64,000 nt of DNA from an uncultured Allobosea sp. (lineage in GTDB: Bacteria > Pseudomonadota > Alphaproteobacteria > Rhizobiales > Beijerinckiaceae), in NCBI RefSeq assembly GCF_945957345.1, contig NZ_CAMFKW010000001.1, forward strand, positions 120,007 to 184,006, written 5' to 3'. The notes below the pieces were generated by a model that did not search any database, had not been told where the DNA came from, and saw only the letters and a program-made list of their open reading frames with translations. Position 1 is the stretch's first letter, and every line of letters begins with the position of its first letter. Shown one piece after another: positions 51,553 through 61,997 of this stretch. Made by a program: the position numbers and the translations under genes.

Positions 51553-52446
51553 ATGATCTCCCGCACGCCATGGCTCGGCATTCTCTGCGGCCTGCTGACG
51601 TCGCTCATCTGGGGCGTGCAGTCGGTCGTCTCGCGGCACGCCATGCTGATCGATATGACGCCGGCCGACGTTACGATCCTGCGCTTCGTCTCGGCCGCGG
51701 CCGTCCTGCTGCCCTGGGCGCTCAGGCACATGCGCCCCTTCCCGGTCGGCTCGCTCGGCTGGCCGCGCGCCTGGGTGATGGCGCTGTTGATCGGCCCGCT
51801 CTACAGCCTGATCCTGGTCGGCGGGGCCCACTTCGCCCCCGCTCTGCATTCCTCGATTATCTCGCCGGGCCTGATCCCGGTCTTCACGGCCTTGCTGATC
51901 TTCCTCGTCACCGGCGAGCGCGCCGGGCGAATGCGGCTGGTCGGCCTCGGCATCATCGTGCTCGGCATCGGCGTCTTCTCGCGCGATGCGCTCGCCTTGT
52001 CCCCATCGCGGCCCGATGCCTGGATCGGCGACCTGCTCTTCGTCCTGATCGCCTTTCTGTGGTCGATCTTCGGTCTGCTCGCCCGGCGCTGGGGCGCAAG
52101 CTCGCTGGAGATCACGGCGGCTTCATGCATCCTTTCGGTGCCGCTGCTCCTGGTCGTGGCGCTGACGCTGCCGATCCACATGGCGCGCGTACCCTTCGCC
52201 GAGATTCTGCTGCAGGCACTCTATCAGGGCGTTCTGGTCGGTGTCGTCGCGCTCTATCTCTACGCCCGCACGGTCGCAACGCTGGGTGCGGCCAAGGCAA
52301 CGCTGTTCCTGCCGCTGGTTCCGGTGGCGACAGCCGCCGCCAGCGCGCTGCTGCTGGCGGAAACGCCCTCGCCCACCGAGCTCGCCGGCATGGCGATCGT
52401 CGTCACCGGCATGCTCATCGCGTTCCGCTCACCCTCGACGGGCTGA
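51553..52446 (+). CDS. EamA-family (DMT) transporter
   Basis: The 297-residue protein has ten membrane helices in two repeated EamA halves, with the typical LLTSLIWGVQSVVSRHAM opening and GVVALYLYARTVATLGAAKATLFLPLVPVATA in the second half. It exports or imports metabolites of unknown type. The ATG at 51553 starts directly before the first helix; no clear ribosome site is visible. It is convergent with gpt. Confidence 0.88.
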   Translation: MISRTPWLGILCGLLTSLIWGVQSVVSRHAMLIDMTPADVTILRFVSAAAVLLPWALRHMRPFPVGSLGWPRAWVMALLIGPLYSLILVGGAHFAPALHSSIISPGLIPVFTALLIFLVTGERAGRMRLVGLGIIVLGIGVFSRDALALSPSRPDAWIGDLLFVLIAFLWSIFGLLARRWGASSLEITAASCILSVPLLLVVALTLPIHMARVPFAEILLQALYQGVLVGVVALYLYARTVATLGAAKATLFLPLVPVATAAASALLLAETPSPTELAGMAIVVTGMLIAFRSPSTG

Positions 52447-52465
52447 GACGAGCGCAGGTTACTGC

Positions 52466-52975
52466 TCAGCCCTTATGGCCCTTGGCGATTGGCTCGACAT
52501 AGGAGAGCCCCATATCCCAGGGGAAATAGATCCAGGTGTCCTGGCTGACCTCGGTGATGAAAGTGTCGACCGTCGGCACGCCCGCCGGCTTGGCATAGAC
52601 CGTGGCGAAATGCGCGTTCGGCAGCATTTCGCGCACGACGCGCGCAGTCTTGCCGGTATCGGTGAGGTCGTCGACCACCAGCACGCCCTTGCCCTTGCCG
52701 TCGCCGATCGCCTTGATGTTCGGGGCGATGTCCTTGAGCACCTTGAGCTCGGTCTGGTTCTTGTAGTCGTGATAGCTCGCGACGCAGACCGTCTCGATCA
52801 TGCGCAAGCCGAGCTCGCGGCAGATGATCGCCGCCGGCACGAGGCCGCCGCGGGTGATGCAGACCATCGCCTCGAAGGGGCCCTTCTCGGCGAGGCGCCA
52901 CGCCAGCGCGCGGGCATCGCGATGGAACTGATCCCAGGAAACCGGGAAAGCCTTGTTCGAGGACGGTTCGGCCAT
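52466..52975 (-). CDS. gpt: Xanthine-guanine phosphoribosyltransferase
   Basis: The 169-residue enzyme salvages guanine and xanthine by adding the phosphoribosyl group of [19 protein letters not shown] (about 98-112) is the PRPP loop, and [13 protein letters not shown] holds the pyrophosphate loop. It is close in length and sequence to E. coli Gpt. The start at 52975 gives the typical [16 protein letters not shown]. Confidence 0.93.
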   Translation of the reverse strand: MAEPSSNKAFPVSWDQFHRDARALAWRLAEKGPFEAMVCITRGGLVPAAIICRELGLRMIETVCVASYHDYKNQTELKVLKDIAPNIKAIGDGKGKGVLVVDDLTDTGKTARVVREMLPNAHFATVYAKPAGVPTVDTFITEVSQDTWIYFPWDMGLSYVEPIAKGHKG

Positions 52976-53097
52976 GGACAGCGCTCCGGACTTGGCCCGG
53001 CGCGAAACGGCGCCGGTTTCAGACCGAAAAGCCTATCGGCGCGCGCCTGACAAGAGGCACGCGCCGAACATCCCCAACCGAGCATCGATGAATCGCG

Positions 53098-54900
53098 TCA
53101 GAATTCGGACCAGCCGTCCGCCGTGCCACCGCCGGCCACCCGCCGACCACGCATCACCGGCGCCGCGGCGCGGGCCGGCGCGGCAGGGGCGGAATGGACC
53201 AGTTGCGGCGCAGCCCTGTGCCGGTCACCGCCAAGCTGGAAGGCGGAAACCATCGTGCTCAGCGCCGCAGTCTCCTGCTGGAGATCGCGGGCGACCTTGG
53301 CGCTCTGCTCGGCGAGCAGCGAGTTCTGCTGCGTGATCTCGTCCATATGCGCCACGGTGCGGGCCATCTCGTCGATGCCGTTCGCCTGCTCGGTCGTCGC
53401 CTGCGAGATCTCGCTGACGGTAGACGCGACCTTGGAAGCAGCGCCGACGATCTCGCCCAGCGTCGTTCCGGCATCCTTGACGAGGCCGACACCGGCTTGA
53501 ATCTGTTGCGCAGAATTCGCGATCAACGTCTTGACGCCATTGGCGGATTCACTGCAGCGAGCGGCCAGCGCCCGGACCTCGGTTGCCACCACCGCGAAGC
53601 CGCGCCCGGCATCGCCGGCCCGCGCCGCCTCGACTGCGGCGTTCAGCGCCAGCAGATTGGTCTGGAAGGCGATCTCGTCGATCATCGAGATGATCTCGGA
53701 AATCCCGGACGAGGCCTGTTCGATCCGCCCCATGGCAGCGACCGCCTCGGTCACGATGGCGCCACCGCGCGCCGCGACCTCGCTCGCCTCGTTGCCGAGC
53801 TGGACCGCCATCTTCGAATTGCCGGCGCTGTGCTTGACCGATGCTGCGAGCTCTTCCGTCGTTGCCGCAGTCTCTTGCAGGCTCGCCGCATTGGCTTCCG
53901 TCCGCTCGGCTAGTTGCTGGCTGTCGGAGGTGATCTTGAGCGAGGCGCCGTCGATGCGCGCCGAGATGTCGCGGACCGTGCCGACCACCTCCGCCAGCGT
54001 GTCCAGCAGGTCGTTGACGCCCGCGCAGAGCGTGGCGACCTCGCCGGTCTTGCCGTCGAGCGGCACGCGGCCGGTGAGGTCCTTGCCCTTGGCCTGGTCG
54101 ATCACCGCGCTCGTCTCCTTCACCGCGGCTTCGAGTTGCTTGCCCTTGAAGGTGGCGGTGATGTCGGAGGCGAACTTGACGACCTTGTAGGGGCGGCCCT
54201 GCGCATTGAGGATCGGATTGTAGCTCGCCTGGATCCAGATCTCCTTGCCGCCCTTGCCGATACGCCGATACTGACCGGCATCGTATTCGCCATGGCCCAG
54301 GCGTTCCCAGAAGACGCGATAGGCCGCCGACTCGCGTTCGGCCGGATCGACGAACATGCGGTGGTGCTGCCCGACGATCTCGGCGAGCGAATAGCCGAGG
54401 ACGCTGAGGAAATTCTGGTTCGCGGTCAGAATCTTGCCGGTGAGATCGAATTCGATCACAGCCTGCGCCTTGTCGATCGCGGCGCGCTGGCCTTCGAGAT
54501 CGGCAAGGCGGTTCTTCTGCTCGGTGACGTCGAAGGCATATTTGATGACGCCGACCGGCTTGCCGCCGGCACCGATGATCGGGTTGTAGCTCGCCTGGAT
54601 CCAGATTTCCTTGCCGCCCTTGCCAAGCCGCAGATACTGCCCACGCGAGAATTCGCCCCGGCCGAGATCGGCCCAGAACTGCTTGTAGGCGGGGCTGGCC
54701 TTCTCTTCGGGCGTGACGAACAGGCTATGATGCTGCCCCTTTACCTCGGCCAGCGTGTAACCCATCGCTGACAGGAAGTTCTCATTGGCATCCCGAATCG
54801 TACCGTCGAGATCGAACTCGATCCGCGCCTGCGATCGGTTGATCGCATCCAGCTGTCCCGCGGCATGCCGGTTCGAGAAAAGGCCGGAAAAGAGCGGCAT
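53098..54900 (-). CDS. Soluble methyl-accepting chemotaxis protein with two PAS domains
   Basis: The 600-residue protein has PAS 1 (about 15-130) and PAS 2 (about 137-255) that are close repeats (both contain YNPI and [15 protein letters not shown]), a HAMP-like linker (about 260-330) and an MCP signalling domain whose hairpin tip reads [22 protein letters not shown]. No membrane segment is present, so it is cytoplasmic. The C-terminus DGWSEF (595-600) fits the W-x-x-F pentapeptide that tethers CheR and CheB. The start at 54900 has a strong GGGGGG-type site; the frame opens further at 55020. Confidence 0.88.
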   Translation of the reverse strand: MPLFSGLFSNRHAAGQLDAINRSQARIEFDLDGTIRDANENFLSAMGYTLAEVKGQHHSLFVTPEEKASPAYKQFWADLGRGEFSRGQYLRLGKGGKEIWIQASYNPIIGAGGKPVGVIKYAFDVTEQKNRLADLEGQRAAIDKAQAVIEFDLTGKILTANQNFLSVLGYSLAEIVGQHHRMFVDPAERESAAYRVFWERLGHGEYDAGQYRRIGKGGKEIWIQASYNPILNAQGRPYKVVKFASDITATFKGKQLEAAVKETSAVIDQAKGKDLTGRVPLDGKTGEVATLCAGVNDLLDTLAEVVGTVRDISARIDGASLKITSDSQQLAERTEANAASLQETAATTEELAASVKHSAGNSKMAVQLGNEASEVAARGGAIVTEAVAAMGRIEQASSGISEIISMIDEIAFQTNLLALNAAVEAARAGDAGRGFAVVATEVRALAARCSESANGVKTLIANSAQQIQAGVGLVKDAGTTLGEIVGAASKVASTVSEISQATTEQANGIDEMARTVAHMDEITQQNSLLAEQSAKVARDLQQETAALSTMVSAFQLGGDRHRAAPQLVHSAPAAPARAAAPVMRGRRVAGGGTADGWSEF

Positions 54901-55224
54901 CGAATCCCCCCTCAGCGCAGCCAGCGCACGGGGCGCGTGTGCCAGCGTCGTCGTGAAAGCCGTGATCGGACACCCGCTACGCGAAGACGCGACCGGGGAG
55001 GCCGAATGCTTTCCGGCCACGCCCCAAATATCGCCGCAACTCGTTTATGAATGGTTGATACTTATAATTTAGTACAACTTAGGGTAGAAATACCCGGCGA
55101 AAACGTTGCGTCATCATTGTTCAACACCACAGAAAATTGCGCCCAGTTTAGATTGGCGACCTCAAAAACATCGGCAATCGATCAAGTTGTAGGAAAATCG
55201 CAAAAGTTGCAGCATCAACCTTCA
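54901..55224. other. AT-rich gap upstream of the chemoreceptor
   Basis: The 324 bases between the chemoreceptor start and the CinA-like stop are AT-rich from about 55030 to 55210. They hold the receptor promoter; TATAAG and TTGTAC-like words occur on the minus strand but with poor spacing. A short frame at 55051-55233 has no ribosome site and no recognisable product. Confidence 0.5.
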
Positions 55225-55986
55225 TCAAGCTGATTTCTGCTTCTCCCTGGCAACCATCGCCTTCACGGCTGCCATTGCCGCGAGCAGTTTGTCTGAATCG
55301 CGAGACCTGACGACGATGTTCGTGTCGGGGCCGGTTTCCGACCAGAACGGATAAGAGCCGATCGAGACCGCCGGGTGCGCATGGGCGATCTCGGCGAGGG
55401 GGCCGCCGATATCGCCCTCGCGAAGCCCGGTTTGCACCGTTTCCGACAGCATTCTCGCCCCCGTCCGAAGCGTCGGGCCGATGACGTCGAGCATGGCCTG
55501 CATGATCGCGGGCACGCCGGCCATCACGTAAACGTTACCGATATGGAATCCCGGCGCCTTGGAGATCGCATTCGCGACCAGATCGGCCCCGGCGGGAATC
55601 CGCGCCATCCGCATGCGGGCCTCGTTCAGTTCGGCAGGCGAGAAGCGCTCGGACAGCATGGCGACGGCGCGGGGATCGTGGTCGATCGTCACCCCGAAGG
55701 CGGCGGCCACCGCATCGGCCGTGATGTCGTCATGGGTCGGCCCGATGCCGCCGGTGGTGAAGACATAAGTGTAGCGACCGCGCAGCGCGTTCAACGCCGC
55801 GACGATCTCCTCGGAAACATCGGGGACGACACGGACCTCGCGCAGATCGATGCCGATATTGGTTAGGTACTCGGCGATATAGCCGATATTCTTGTCCTTC
55901 GTCCGCCCGGACAGGATCTCGTCGCCGATCACGAGGATCGCGGCCGTGACGATGGTGGCGGAAGAACGGGGTTCGTTGGCGGACAT
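55225..55986 (-). CDS. CinA-like molybdopterin-binding domain protein
   Basis: The 253-residue protein has the MoCF-binding fold, opening AAILVIGDEILSGRTKDKNIGYIAEYL (about 15-41), then VFTTGGIGPTHDDITADAVA, as in competence/damage-inducible CinA. It lacks the CinA C-terminal nicotinamide-deamidase domain. It may bind molybdopterin or hydrolyse a nucleotide-like compound; the role is unproven. AGGAGC precedes the ATG at 55986. Confidence 0.87.
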   Translation of the reverse strand: MSANEPRSSATIVTAAILVIGDEILSGRTKDKNIGYIAEYLTNIGIDLREVRVVPDVSEEIVAALNALRGRYTYVFTTGGIGPTHDDITADAVAAAFGVTIDHDPRAVAMLSERFSPAELNEARMRMARIPAGADLVANAISKAPGFHIGNVYVMAGVPAIMQAMLDVIGPTLRTGARMLSETVQTGLREGDIGGPLAEIAHAHPAVSIGSYPFWSETGPDTNIVVRSRDSDKLLAAMAAVKAMVAREKQKSA

Positions 55987-56079
55987 GGCGGCGCTCCTGG
56001 CTTGCGTCCAAGAGCTAGGCTTTCCCGGCGAAGCGTCAAGCACCGCGGCCGACGCGCCGGCCATGACGCAACTGCGCGC

Positions 56080-56931
56080 TCAGGCCTGCTTGCGTTCGAA
56101 CATCAGGTTGAGCCGCGTCTGGGCGACGAGCTTATAGCCACTGCGCTCCAGCAGGCTCACGAGGTCGGTCTGCCAGCGCTGGCGCGAATCCTCGATGATG
56201 ACGAAGCCCGGCCAAAGTGCCGGCGGCGCATCGCGCAGGAAGGGCTCCAGAATCAGATCTTCGGCGCCCTCGACGTCGAGCTTGATCGCATCGATGCGGT
56301 CATAGCCTTCCCCCTCGACCAGCGAGAGCAGCGTCATCGCCGGCACCCTGACCGAAGTCCCGGCGCTCGAATTGAGAATGCGGACGCTCGATTCGCCGCG
56401 ATTGGTCGGATCGATGAACAGGGTCAGTTCGCCAGGCTTGTCGGCCAGCGCGCAAGCCACCGCCTTGACGGTCCCGAACGGATTCTGCGCGATGTTGAAG
56501 GCCAGCCGCGCGAAGATATCGGGCTGCGGCTCGACCGCGAGGATGCGGGCGCTCCGCCCGGCCCGCGCTGCGACGAAAAGCGAATAGGCGCCGATATTCG
56601 AGCCGATATCGATGAAGGTGAAGCCCTCCCGCAGCCGCGCGGTGAGTTGCTCGCGCTCGACCGCGTCAAAATATTGCGGCGTGAACAGCACCCGCTTCTC
56701 GCAGACATTGCCGCTCGGATAGAGGCGCATCTTCGCCCCCAGCGACTCGATATCGACCGGCGCGCCGTCGAGCGACTGCAGGCCGAGGCGCCGCAGCACA
56801 TAGGCCATCTTGCGCCCGAGATAGCTGTCGGGTGCCATGCGCGTCCGGGCGATGATGCGCGCGAGATAGGCTTTTGGAGCGAAGGCGCCGAAAGGCTGCT
56901 CTTCCACCGGGGTCTGTTCGATACTGGCCAT
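56080..56931 (-). CDS. FkbM-family methyltransferase
   Basis: The 283-residue protein has the FkbM methyltransferase core: FIDIGSNIGAYSLFVAARAG (SAM motif I), then ILAVEPQPDIFARLAFN and IKLDVEGAEDLILEPF near the C-terminus. It methylates an unknown sugar or lipid. The ATG at 56931 is used; a GTG at 56949 would add six residues. The ribosome site is poor. It lies downstream of the HD-GYP gene on the same strand. Confidence 0.85.
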   Translation of the reverse strand: MASIEQTPVEEQPFGAFAPKAYLARIIARTRMAPDSYLGRKMAYVLRRLGLQSLDGAPVDIESLGAKMRLYPSGNVCEKRVLFTPQYFDAVEREQLTARLREGFTFIDIGSNIGAYSLFVAARAGRSARILAVEPQPDIFARLAFNIAQNPFGTVKAVACALADKPGELTLFIDPTNRGESSVRILNSSAGTSVRVPAMTLLSLVEGEGYDRIDAIKLDVEGAEDLILEPFLRDAPPALWPGFVIIEDSRQRWQTDLVSLLERSGYKLVAQTRLNLMFERKQA

Positions 56932-56985
56932 TGCGCCAGCCTGATACACCGCGCCGCGCTCGCGCGCCAGTCGTCGGTGGCGGTC

Positions 56986-58167
56986 TCAGCGCCCGTCGGA
57001 GAAGCGGGCGTGTATCTCGCCGAACCGCGGGGCGATCTCGTTGAAGACGTCGACGAGCCGAGGATCGAACTGCCGGCCGCGTTCGGCGACGACCACCGCG
57101 ACCGCCTCGTCATGCGTCATCGCCTCCTTGTAGACCCGCTTGGTCACAAGGGCATCGTAGACGTCGGCAATGGCCATCAACCGCCCGGAGAGCGGAATGG
57201 CCTGGCCTGCGAGTCCTTGCGGATAGCCAGTCCCGTCCCAACGCTCGTGATGCGTGTGGGCGATCTCCTTGGCGAGCCGCAGGAAGGAGCTCGAGCCGCC
57301 GAGATGGCGCTCTGCATTGGAAATGGCGACCCGCCCGAGCTCGGCATGGGTCTGCATCGTCGCCCGTTCGTCATCGTCGAGCCGGCCGGGCTTCAGCAGG
57401 ATGCTGTCGGGAATGCCGACCTTGCCGATATCGTGCAGCGGCGCCGATTTGAACAGCAGGTCGAGCGTGGCGTCGTCCAGCTCTGCGGCGAAAAGGCCGC
57501 GCTCGCGGGCGCCCTCGGCCAGAACGCGCAGATAATGCTGGGTGCGGCGAACATGATTGGCCGTCTCGTTGTCGCGCGTCTCGGCCAGCGAGGCCATGGC
57601 CAGGATGACGGCATCCTTGGCGCGCTCCGCCTCCTCCAGCGCCGTCGAGAGCGAGTTCACCAGCGCGATATTGGTCATGGCGACGGCCGCGCTGTTGGCG
57701 ATCCGCCTGAGCGCCCGGATCACCTCCGGGGCCGGCCGGTGGCGATGCGCCCAATAGGCGCCGATCGCCGCGACGGGATCGTCCTGTCGAACCGGCACCA
57801 TCACCAGGCTGCGCACGAAGGTCGGCCGGTAGGCTTCATGGGGAATGCGGTCGTCCTCGTCGATATCCTCGATGACCACGACCTCGCCATGCTGCATCGC
57901 CCAGCCGGAGATGCAATGCTCCATCGGGAAGCGCTGCCCCTTCCATAGCGGCGCGATCGCGTCCTCGTCGGCATAGTAGCAGCGGCCATTGTCGCGCAGG
58001 ATGAAGCTGATCCCGTCGGCGCCGGTCAGTCCTCGAGCATTGCGACGTACAACGGTCATGACCTCGTCGATGCCGCGCGCCATCGCAAGGTCGAGCGAGA
58101 GCCGGTCGAGCGCGCTGAGCGTCGGGTCGGATGAATCGGCCAATGCGGGGGAAACTGACGCTTTCAT
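56986..58167 (-). CDS. GAF-HD-GYP c-di-GMP phosphodiesterase
   Basis: The 393-residue soluble protein has a GAF sensor (about 25-170) and an HD-GYP domain (about 185-393) with HDIGK (245-249) and HHERWDGTGYP (306-316), the metal site that splits cyclic di-GMP into GMP. The sensed ligand is unknown. AGGA stands six bases before the ATG at 58167. The long open frame beyond 58167 is antisense to map. It would lower c-di-GMP, the molecule read by the tandem PilZ protein at 29.7 kb. Confidence 0.9.
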   Translation of the reverse strand: MKASVSPALADSSDPTLSALDRLSLDLAMARGIDEVMTVVRRNARGLTGADGISFILRDNGRCYYADEDAIAPLWKGQRFPMEHCISGWAMQHGEVVVIEDIDEDDRIPHEAYRPTFVRSLVMVPVRQDDPVAAIGAYWAHRHRPAPEVIRALRRIANSAAVAMTNIALVNSLSTALEEAERAKDAVILAMASLAETRDNETANHVRRTQHYLRVLAEGARERGLFAAELDDATLDLLFKSAPLHDIGKVGIPDSILLKPGRLDDDERATMQTHAELGRVAISNAERHLGGSSSFLRLAKEIAHTHHERWDGTGYPQGLAGQAIPLSGRLMAIADVYDALVTKRVYKEAMTHDEAVAVVVAERGRQFDPRLVDVFNEIAPRFGEIHARFSDGR

Positions 58168-58377
58168 GTGTCCTAAGGAGAACAAACCGGGCAGACGAAA
58201 GGTGCGGGCGGCAAGCTGCCGCAAAAAAGTTACAATTCCACCAACGTCAGCACAACGATCATCCGCGCATGCTGACCCTGCGGCAACGCAGGCGCCGAGC
58301 CTGTCCTCGCCACGCCAACCGGCTTGCGTGCGCCAGCAAACGCAATAGATAAGAGAGCGAGGAGTTTTCCGCGCACA

Positions 58378-59199
58378 ATGACCTTCGAAGACACCATCGG
58401 CCGCTCGCGTTCGCGCGAGCCCGCCATCAAGATTCACGGCCCCGAGGCCTTCGCGGCCATGCACAAGGCCGGCCGGCTGACTGCCGCCGGCCTCGATATG
58501 CTCGGCTCCTACGTCAAGTCCGGCGTCACCACGCAGCGCCTCGACGATCTCGCTTTCCAGTTCGCCATGGACAACGGCGCCTATCCGGCGACGCTGTTCT
58601 ATCGCGGCTACACCAAGTCGATCTGCACCTCGATCAATCATGTCGTCTGCCACGGCATTCCCGACGACAAGCCTCTGCGCGAGGGCGACGTCCTCAATAT
58701 CGACTACACGCTCATCGTCGATGGCTGGCACGGCGATTCGAGCCGCATGTACGGCGTCGGCGAAATCTCACGAAAGGCCGAGCGCCTTGTCGAGATCACC
58801 TACGAGAGCCTGCAGCGCGGCATCAAGGCGGTGCGCGCCGGCGCCACAACCGGGGATATCGGTTTCGCGATCCAGCGTTATGCAGAGGCCGAGCGCTGCT
58901 CGGTGGTGCGTGATTTCTGCGGCCACGGCATCGGCCAGCTCTTCCACGACGCGCCGAACATCCTGCATTACGGCAGCCCTGGCGAAGGCGTGCTGCTGAA
59001 GCCCGGCATGGTGTTCACCATCGAGCCAATGATCAATCTCGGCAAGCCGGGCGTGAAGGTGCTGTCGGACGGCTGGACCGCGGTGACGCGCGACCGCTCG
59101 CTCTCGGCCCAGTTCGAGCACCAGATCGGCGTCACCGAGCAGGGCTGCGAGATCTTCACGCTCTCGCCCGCCGGCCTCGGCAATCCGCTCGCGCGATGA
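58378..59199 (+). CDS. map: Methionine aminopeptidase, type I
   Basis: The 273-residue enzyme removes the first methionine from nascent proteins. The metal site ligands are in [21 protein letters not shown] (two Asp), [12 protein letters not shown] (His), [10 protein letters not shown] (Glu) and QFEHQIGV (Glu). The start at 58378 gives MTFEDTIG; the GAGGAG further upstream is too distant, so a different start remains possible. Its stop overlaps the radC start by four bases (ATGA, 59196-59199). Confidence 0.95.
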   Translation: MTFEDTIGRSRSREPAIKIHGPEAFAAMHKAGRLTAAGLDMLGSYVKSGVTTQRLDDLAFQFAMDNGAYPATLFYRGYTKSICTSINHVVCHGIPDDKPLREGDVLNIDYTLIVDGWHGDSSRMYGVGEISRKAERLVEITYESLQRGIKAVRAGATTGDIGFAIQRYAEAERCSVVRDFCGHGIGQLFHDAPNILHYGSPGEGVLLKPGMVFTIEPMINLGKPGVKVLSDGWTAVTRDRSLSAQFEHQIGVTEQGCEIFTLSPAGLGNPLAR

Positions 59200-59933
59200 G
59201 TGTCGGCATCGGCAAGGGACCGCGCAAAGGACCCTCGCCGGCAGCCGCCGCCAATGGCGATACGCCACACTATCACGGCCACCGCGACCGCTTGCGCGCC
59301 CGGTTTCAGGAAGCGGGTGCCGAGACGCTGCCGGACTACGAATTGCTGGAGCTGCTGCTCTTCAGGTCGATCCCGCAACGCGACGTGAAGCCTCTGGCCA
59401 AGGAACTGATCCAGCGCTTCGGCTCGTTTGGGGAAGTGCTGGGCGCGCCCGCGGCGCGCCTGACCGAAGTGAAGGGCGTCGGTGAAGGCGTCGCGCTCGA
59501 TCTCAAGATCGTCGAAGCCGCCTTGAAGCGCATGGCCAAGGGTGCGGTCGGCAAGCGGCCCGTCCTGTCGTCCTGGTCCTCGGTGCTCGACTATTGCCGG
59601 ATGGCGATGGCCTTCGCCGAGCGCGAGCAGTTCCGCATCCTCTTCCTCGACAAGAAGAACATCCTGATCGCCGACGAGGTCCAGCAGACCGGCACTGTCG
59701 ACCATACGCCGGTCTATCCGCGCGAGGTGATGCGCCGCGCGCTCGAACTTTCGGCCTCCGCGATCATCCTGGTGCACAACCACCCCTCGGGCGATCCTAC
59801 GCCCTCCGGCGCCGACATGCGGATGACGCGCGAGCTCGTCGACATTGCGAAACCCCTGGGCATCGCCATCCACGACCACATCATCGTCGGCCGCGACGGT
59901 CATGCCAGCTTCCGCAGTCTCGGACTGATCTGA
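59196..59933 (+). CDS. radC: RadC-like JAB/MPN domain protein
   Basis: The 245-residue protein has an N-terminal helix-hairpin-helix-like part (about 25-115) and the JAB1/MPN metalloprotease-fold core with [14 protein letters not shown] (194-207), the zinc ligands. RadC is not clearly a repair enzyme despite the name, and its substrate is unknown. It is coupled to map (ATGA overlap) and to the DUF488 gene (TGATG overlap, 59931-59935). This tight string of genes is a small operon. Confidence 0.9.
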   Translation: MSVGIGKGPRKGPSPAAAANGDTPHYHGHRDRLRARFQEAGAETLPDYELLELLLFRSIPQRDVKPLAKELIQRFGSFGEVLGAPAARLTEVKGVGEGVALDLKIVEAALKRMAKGAVGKRPVLSSWSSVLDYCRMAMAFAEREQFRILFLDKKNILIADEVQQTGTVDHTPVYPREVMRRALELSASAIILVHNHPSGDPTPSGADMRMTRELVDIAKPLGIAIHDHIIVGRDGHASFRSLGLI

Positions 59934-60301
59934 TGGCGCAGCTCACCGTCAAGCGCGTCTACGATCTCCCGGCACCCGGCGACGGCACGCGCATACTCGT
60001 CGACCGGCTCTGGCCGCGTGGGGTCTCGAAGGACCGGATCGACCTTTGGCTCAAGGACCTCGCGCCCAGCGACGCGCTCCGCCACGAATTCCACGGCCAT
60101 CCCGACCGCTGGGACGAGTTCTGCGCCGCCTATGCGACCGAGCTCGGCAGCCCGTCGGCGCAGACCGCGCTTGAGGCTCTGGCGGCCGAACGGAAGAAGG
60201 GACCGGTCGTCCTGCTCTACGCGGCGAAGGACGAGAATCGGAACAACGCGGAAGCCTTGCGCCTCTGGCTGGACGGCCGCCCGAATTCGGTCCAAGAATA
60301 G
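59933..60301 (+). CDS. DUF488 family protein
   Basis: The 122-residue protein matches DUF488: LTVKRVYDLPAPGDGTRILVDRLWPRGVSKDRIDLWLKDLAPS (about 4-46), then the helical part ending VVLLYAAKDENRNNAEALRLWL. Small conserved proteins of this type have no proven function, though links to stress and nucleotide metabolism are proposed. The ATG overlaps the radC stop (TGATG), so translation is coupled. The 207-base gap after it holds no gene that I can support. Confidence 0.87.
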   Translation: MAQLTVKRVYDLPAPGDGTRILVDRLWPRGVSKDRIDLWLKDLAPSDALRHEFHGHPDRWDEFCAAYATELGSPSAQTALEALAAERKKGPVVLLYAAKDENRNNAEALRLWLDGRPNSVQE

Positions 60302-60508
60302 CGTCGGCATGACCGCCTGGCGCGGCGCGACGAAGGAACAGCCGCGTTCTGCGGGCGGGTTCATCTTTGCCAACATCGACTAAAGCAAACTGTACCTGAT
60401 CAATACTGCCCATGAAAAAGGCAGATCAGCTCAATTGCACGGCTATTCTCCCTCTTCCCGAACGGCCGCGAATGCGCATAGGCTGGATTCAACGGGGAAG
60501 AGGGTTGC

Positions 60509-61924
60509 ATGGTCGCATTCGATGAAATGAGCGGTTCGGGGGCCGAGTTGAGGCCCGCCTACGAGGCCCTGGATCGCTGGCTGAAGGAGGCGCCGCCGGA
60601 GATGCTGGCGCTCAGGCGCAGCCAGGCGGAACTGTTCTTCCGCCGCATCGGCATCACCTTCGCTGTCTATGGCGACGAGGAATCGACCGAGCGCCTGATC
60701 CCCTTCGACATCATCCCGCGCGTGCTGACCAAGCCTGAATGGACGAAGCTGGAAGCCGGCCTGCGCCAGCGCGTCACCGCGCTCAACATGTTCCTGGCCG
60801 ATGTCTACGGCCCCAAGGAATGCCTGAAAGCGGGCATCATCCCGCCCGATCTGGTCTATCGCAATGCCTGCTACCAGCTCGAAATGGTCGACTTCAAGGT
60901 CCCGCACGATATCTACTGCCACATCGCCGGCATCGATGTGGTGCGTGTCGACGCCGATACCTTCTACGTCCTCGAGGACAATGCCCGCACGCCCTCCGGT
61001 GTTTCCTATATGATGGAGAACCGCGAGGTGATGCTCCGGCTCTTCCCGGAACTGTTCTCGACGCATCGCGTCGCGCCGGTCGACAACTATCCGGACCAGT
61101 TGCTCGCGACCCTGCGCTCGGTCGCGCCGCGCAGCGCCTCCTCGGACCCGACGATCTGCCTGCTCACGCCCGGCCAGTACAACTCGGCCTTCTACGAGCA
61201 CTCCTTCCTCGCCGACAAGCTCGGCGTCGAGCTGGTCGAGGGTTCTGACCTCCTGGTCAAGGACGACGTCGTCTATATGCGGACGACCCAGGGGCCGAAG
61301 CGTGTCGACGTGATCTACCGGCGCATCGACGACGACTTCATCGACCCCCTCGCCTTCCGCAGCGATTCCGTGCTCGGCGTTCCCGGCATCATCGGCGCCT
61401 ACAAGGCCGGCAACGTCACGCTGGCCAACGCCGTCGGCACAGGCGTCGCCGACGACAAGGCGGTCTACAGCTACATGCCGGAGATCGTGAAGTTCTTCAC
61501 CGGCGAGGAGCCGATCCTGAAGAACGTCCCGACCTATCGCTGCCGCGAGCCCGAGGCCAACGCCTATGTGCTCGACAATCTCGAGAAGCTCGTCGTCAAG
61601 GAGGTCAACGGCTCGGGCGGCTACGGCATGCTCGTCGGCCCGCACGCCAACAAGGCGCAGATCGAGACCTTCCGGCGCAAGCTCAAGGCGAGCCCCGAGG
61701 GCTTCATCGCCCAGCCGACGCTGGCGCTCTCGACCTGCCCGACCTTCGTCGCCTCCGGCGTCGCGCCGCGCCATGTCGACCTGCGCCCCTATGTGCTTTC
61801 CGGTGCCAACGGCATCTCCTGCGTACCGGGCGGCCTGACCCGCGTCGCGCTCAAGGAAGGCTCGCTCGTCGTCAATTCCAGCCAGGGCGGCGGCACCAAG
61901 GACACCTGGGTGCTCGACGCATGA
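60509..61924 (+). CDS. Circularly permuted ATP-grasp protein (DUF404/DUF407)
   Basis: The 471-residue protein has a circularly permuted ATP-grasp fold: VDADTFYVLEDNARTPSGVSYMMENR (about 148-173), then VLDNLEKLVVKEVNGSGGYGMLVGP and PEGFIAQPTLALSTCPTF near the end, the ATP-binding loops. It is predicted to ligate an amino acid or peptide to a carboxyl group. GGAAGAGGG precedes the ATG. It begins a four-gene set with alpha-E, transglutaminase-like and Anbu genes, long noted as a conserved cluster and proposed to tag or process peptides. Confidence 0.92.
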   Translation: MVAFDEMSGSGAELRPAYEALDRWLKEAPPEMLALRRSQAELFFRRIGITFAVYGDEESTERLIPFDIIPRVLTKPEWTKLEAGLRQRVTALNMFLADVYGPKECLKAGIIPPDLVYRNACYQLEMVDFKVPHDIYCHIAGIDVVRVDADTFYVLEDNARTPSGVSYMMENREVMLRLFPELFSTHRVAPVDNYPDQLLATLRSVAPRSASSDPTICLLTPGQYNSAFYEHSFLADKLGVELVEGSDLLVKDDVVYMRTTQGPKRVDVIYRRIDDDFIDPLAFRSDSVLGVPGIIGAYKAGNVTLANAVGTGVADDKAVYSYMPEIVKFFTGEEPILKNVPTYRCREPEANAYVLDNLEKLVVKEVNGSGGYGMLVGPHANKAQIETFRRKLKASPEGFIAQPTLALSTCPTFVASGVAPRHVDLRPYVLSGANGISCVPGGLTRVALKEGSLVVNSSQGGGTKDTWVLDA

Positions 61925-61997
61925 CAGACTTGCCCACGCCCGCGCCCGCCCTTCTCCCGAAACAGCCTGCCATCCCGCGGAAAGGCACACGCTGACC

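Noticed and set aside
58168..58731. Upstream extension of the HD-GYP frame
   Set aside because: It runs antisense through map and the intergenic gap; a ribosome site and the family start place the gene at 58167.
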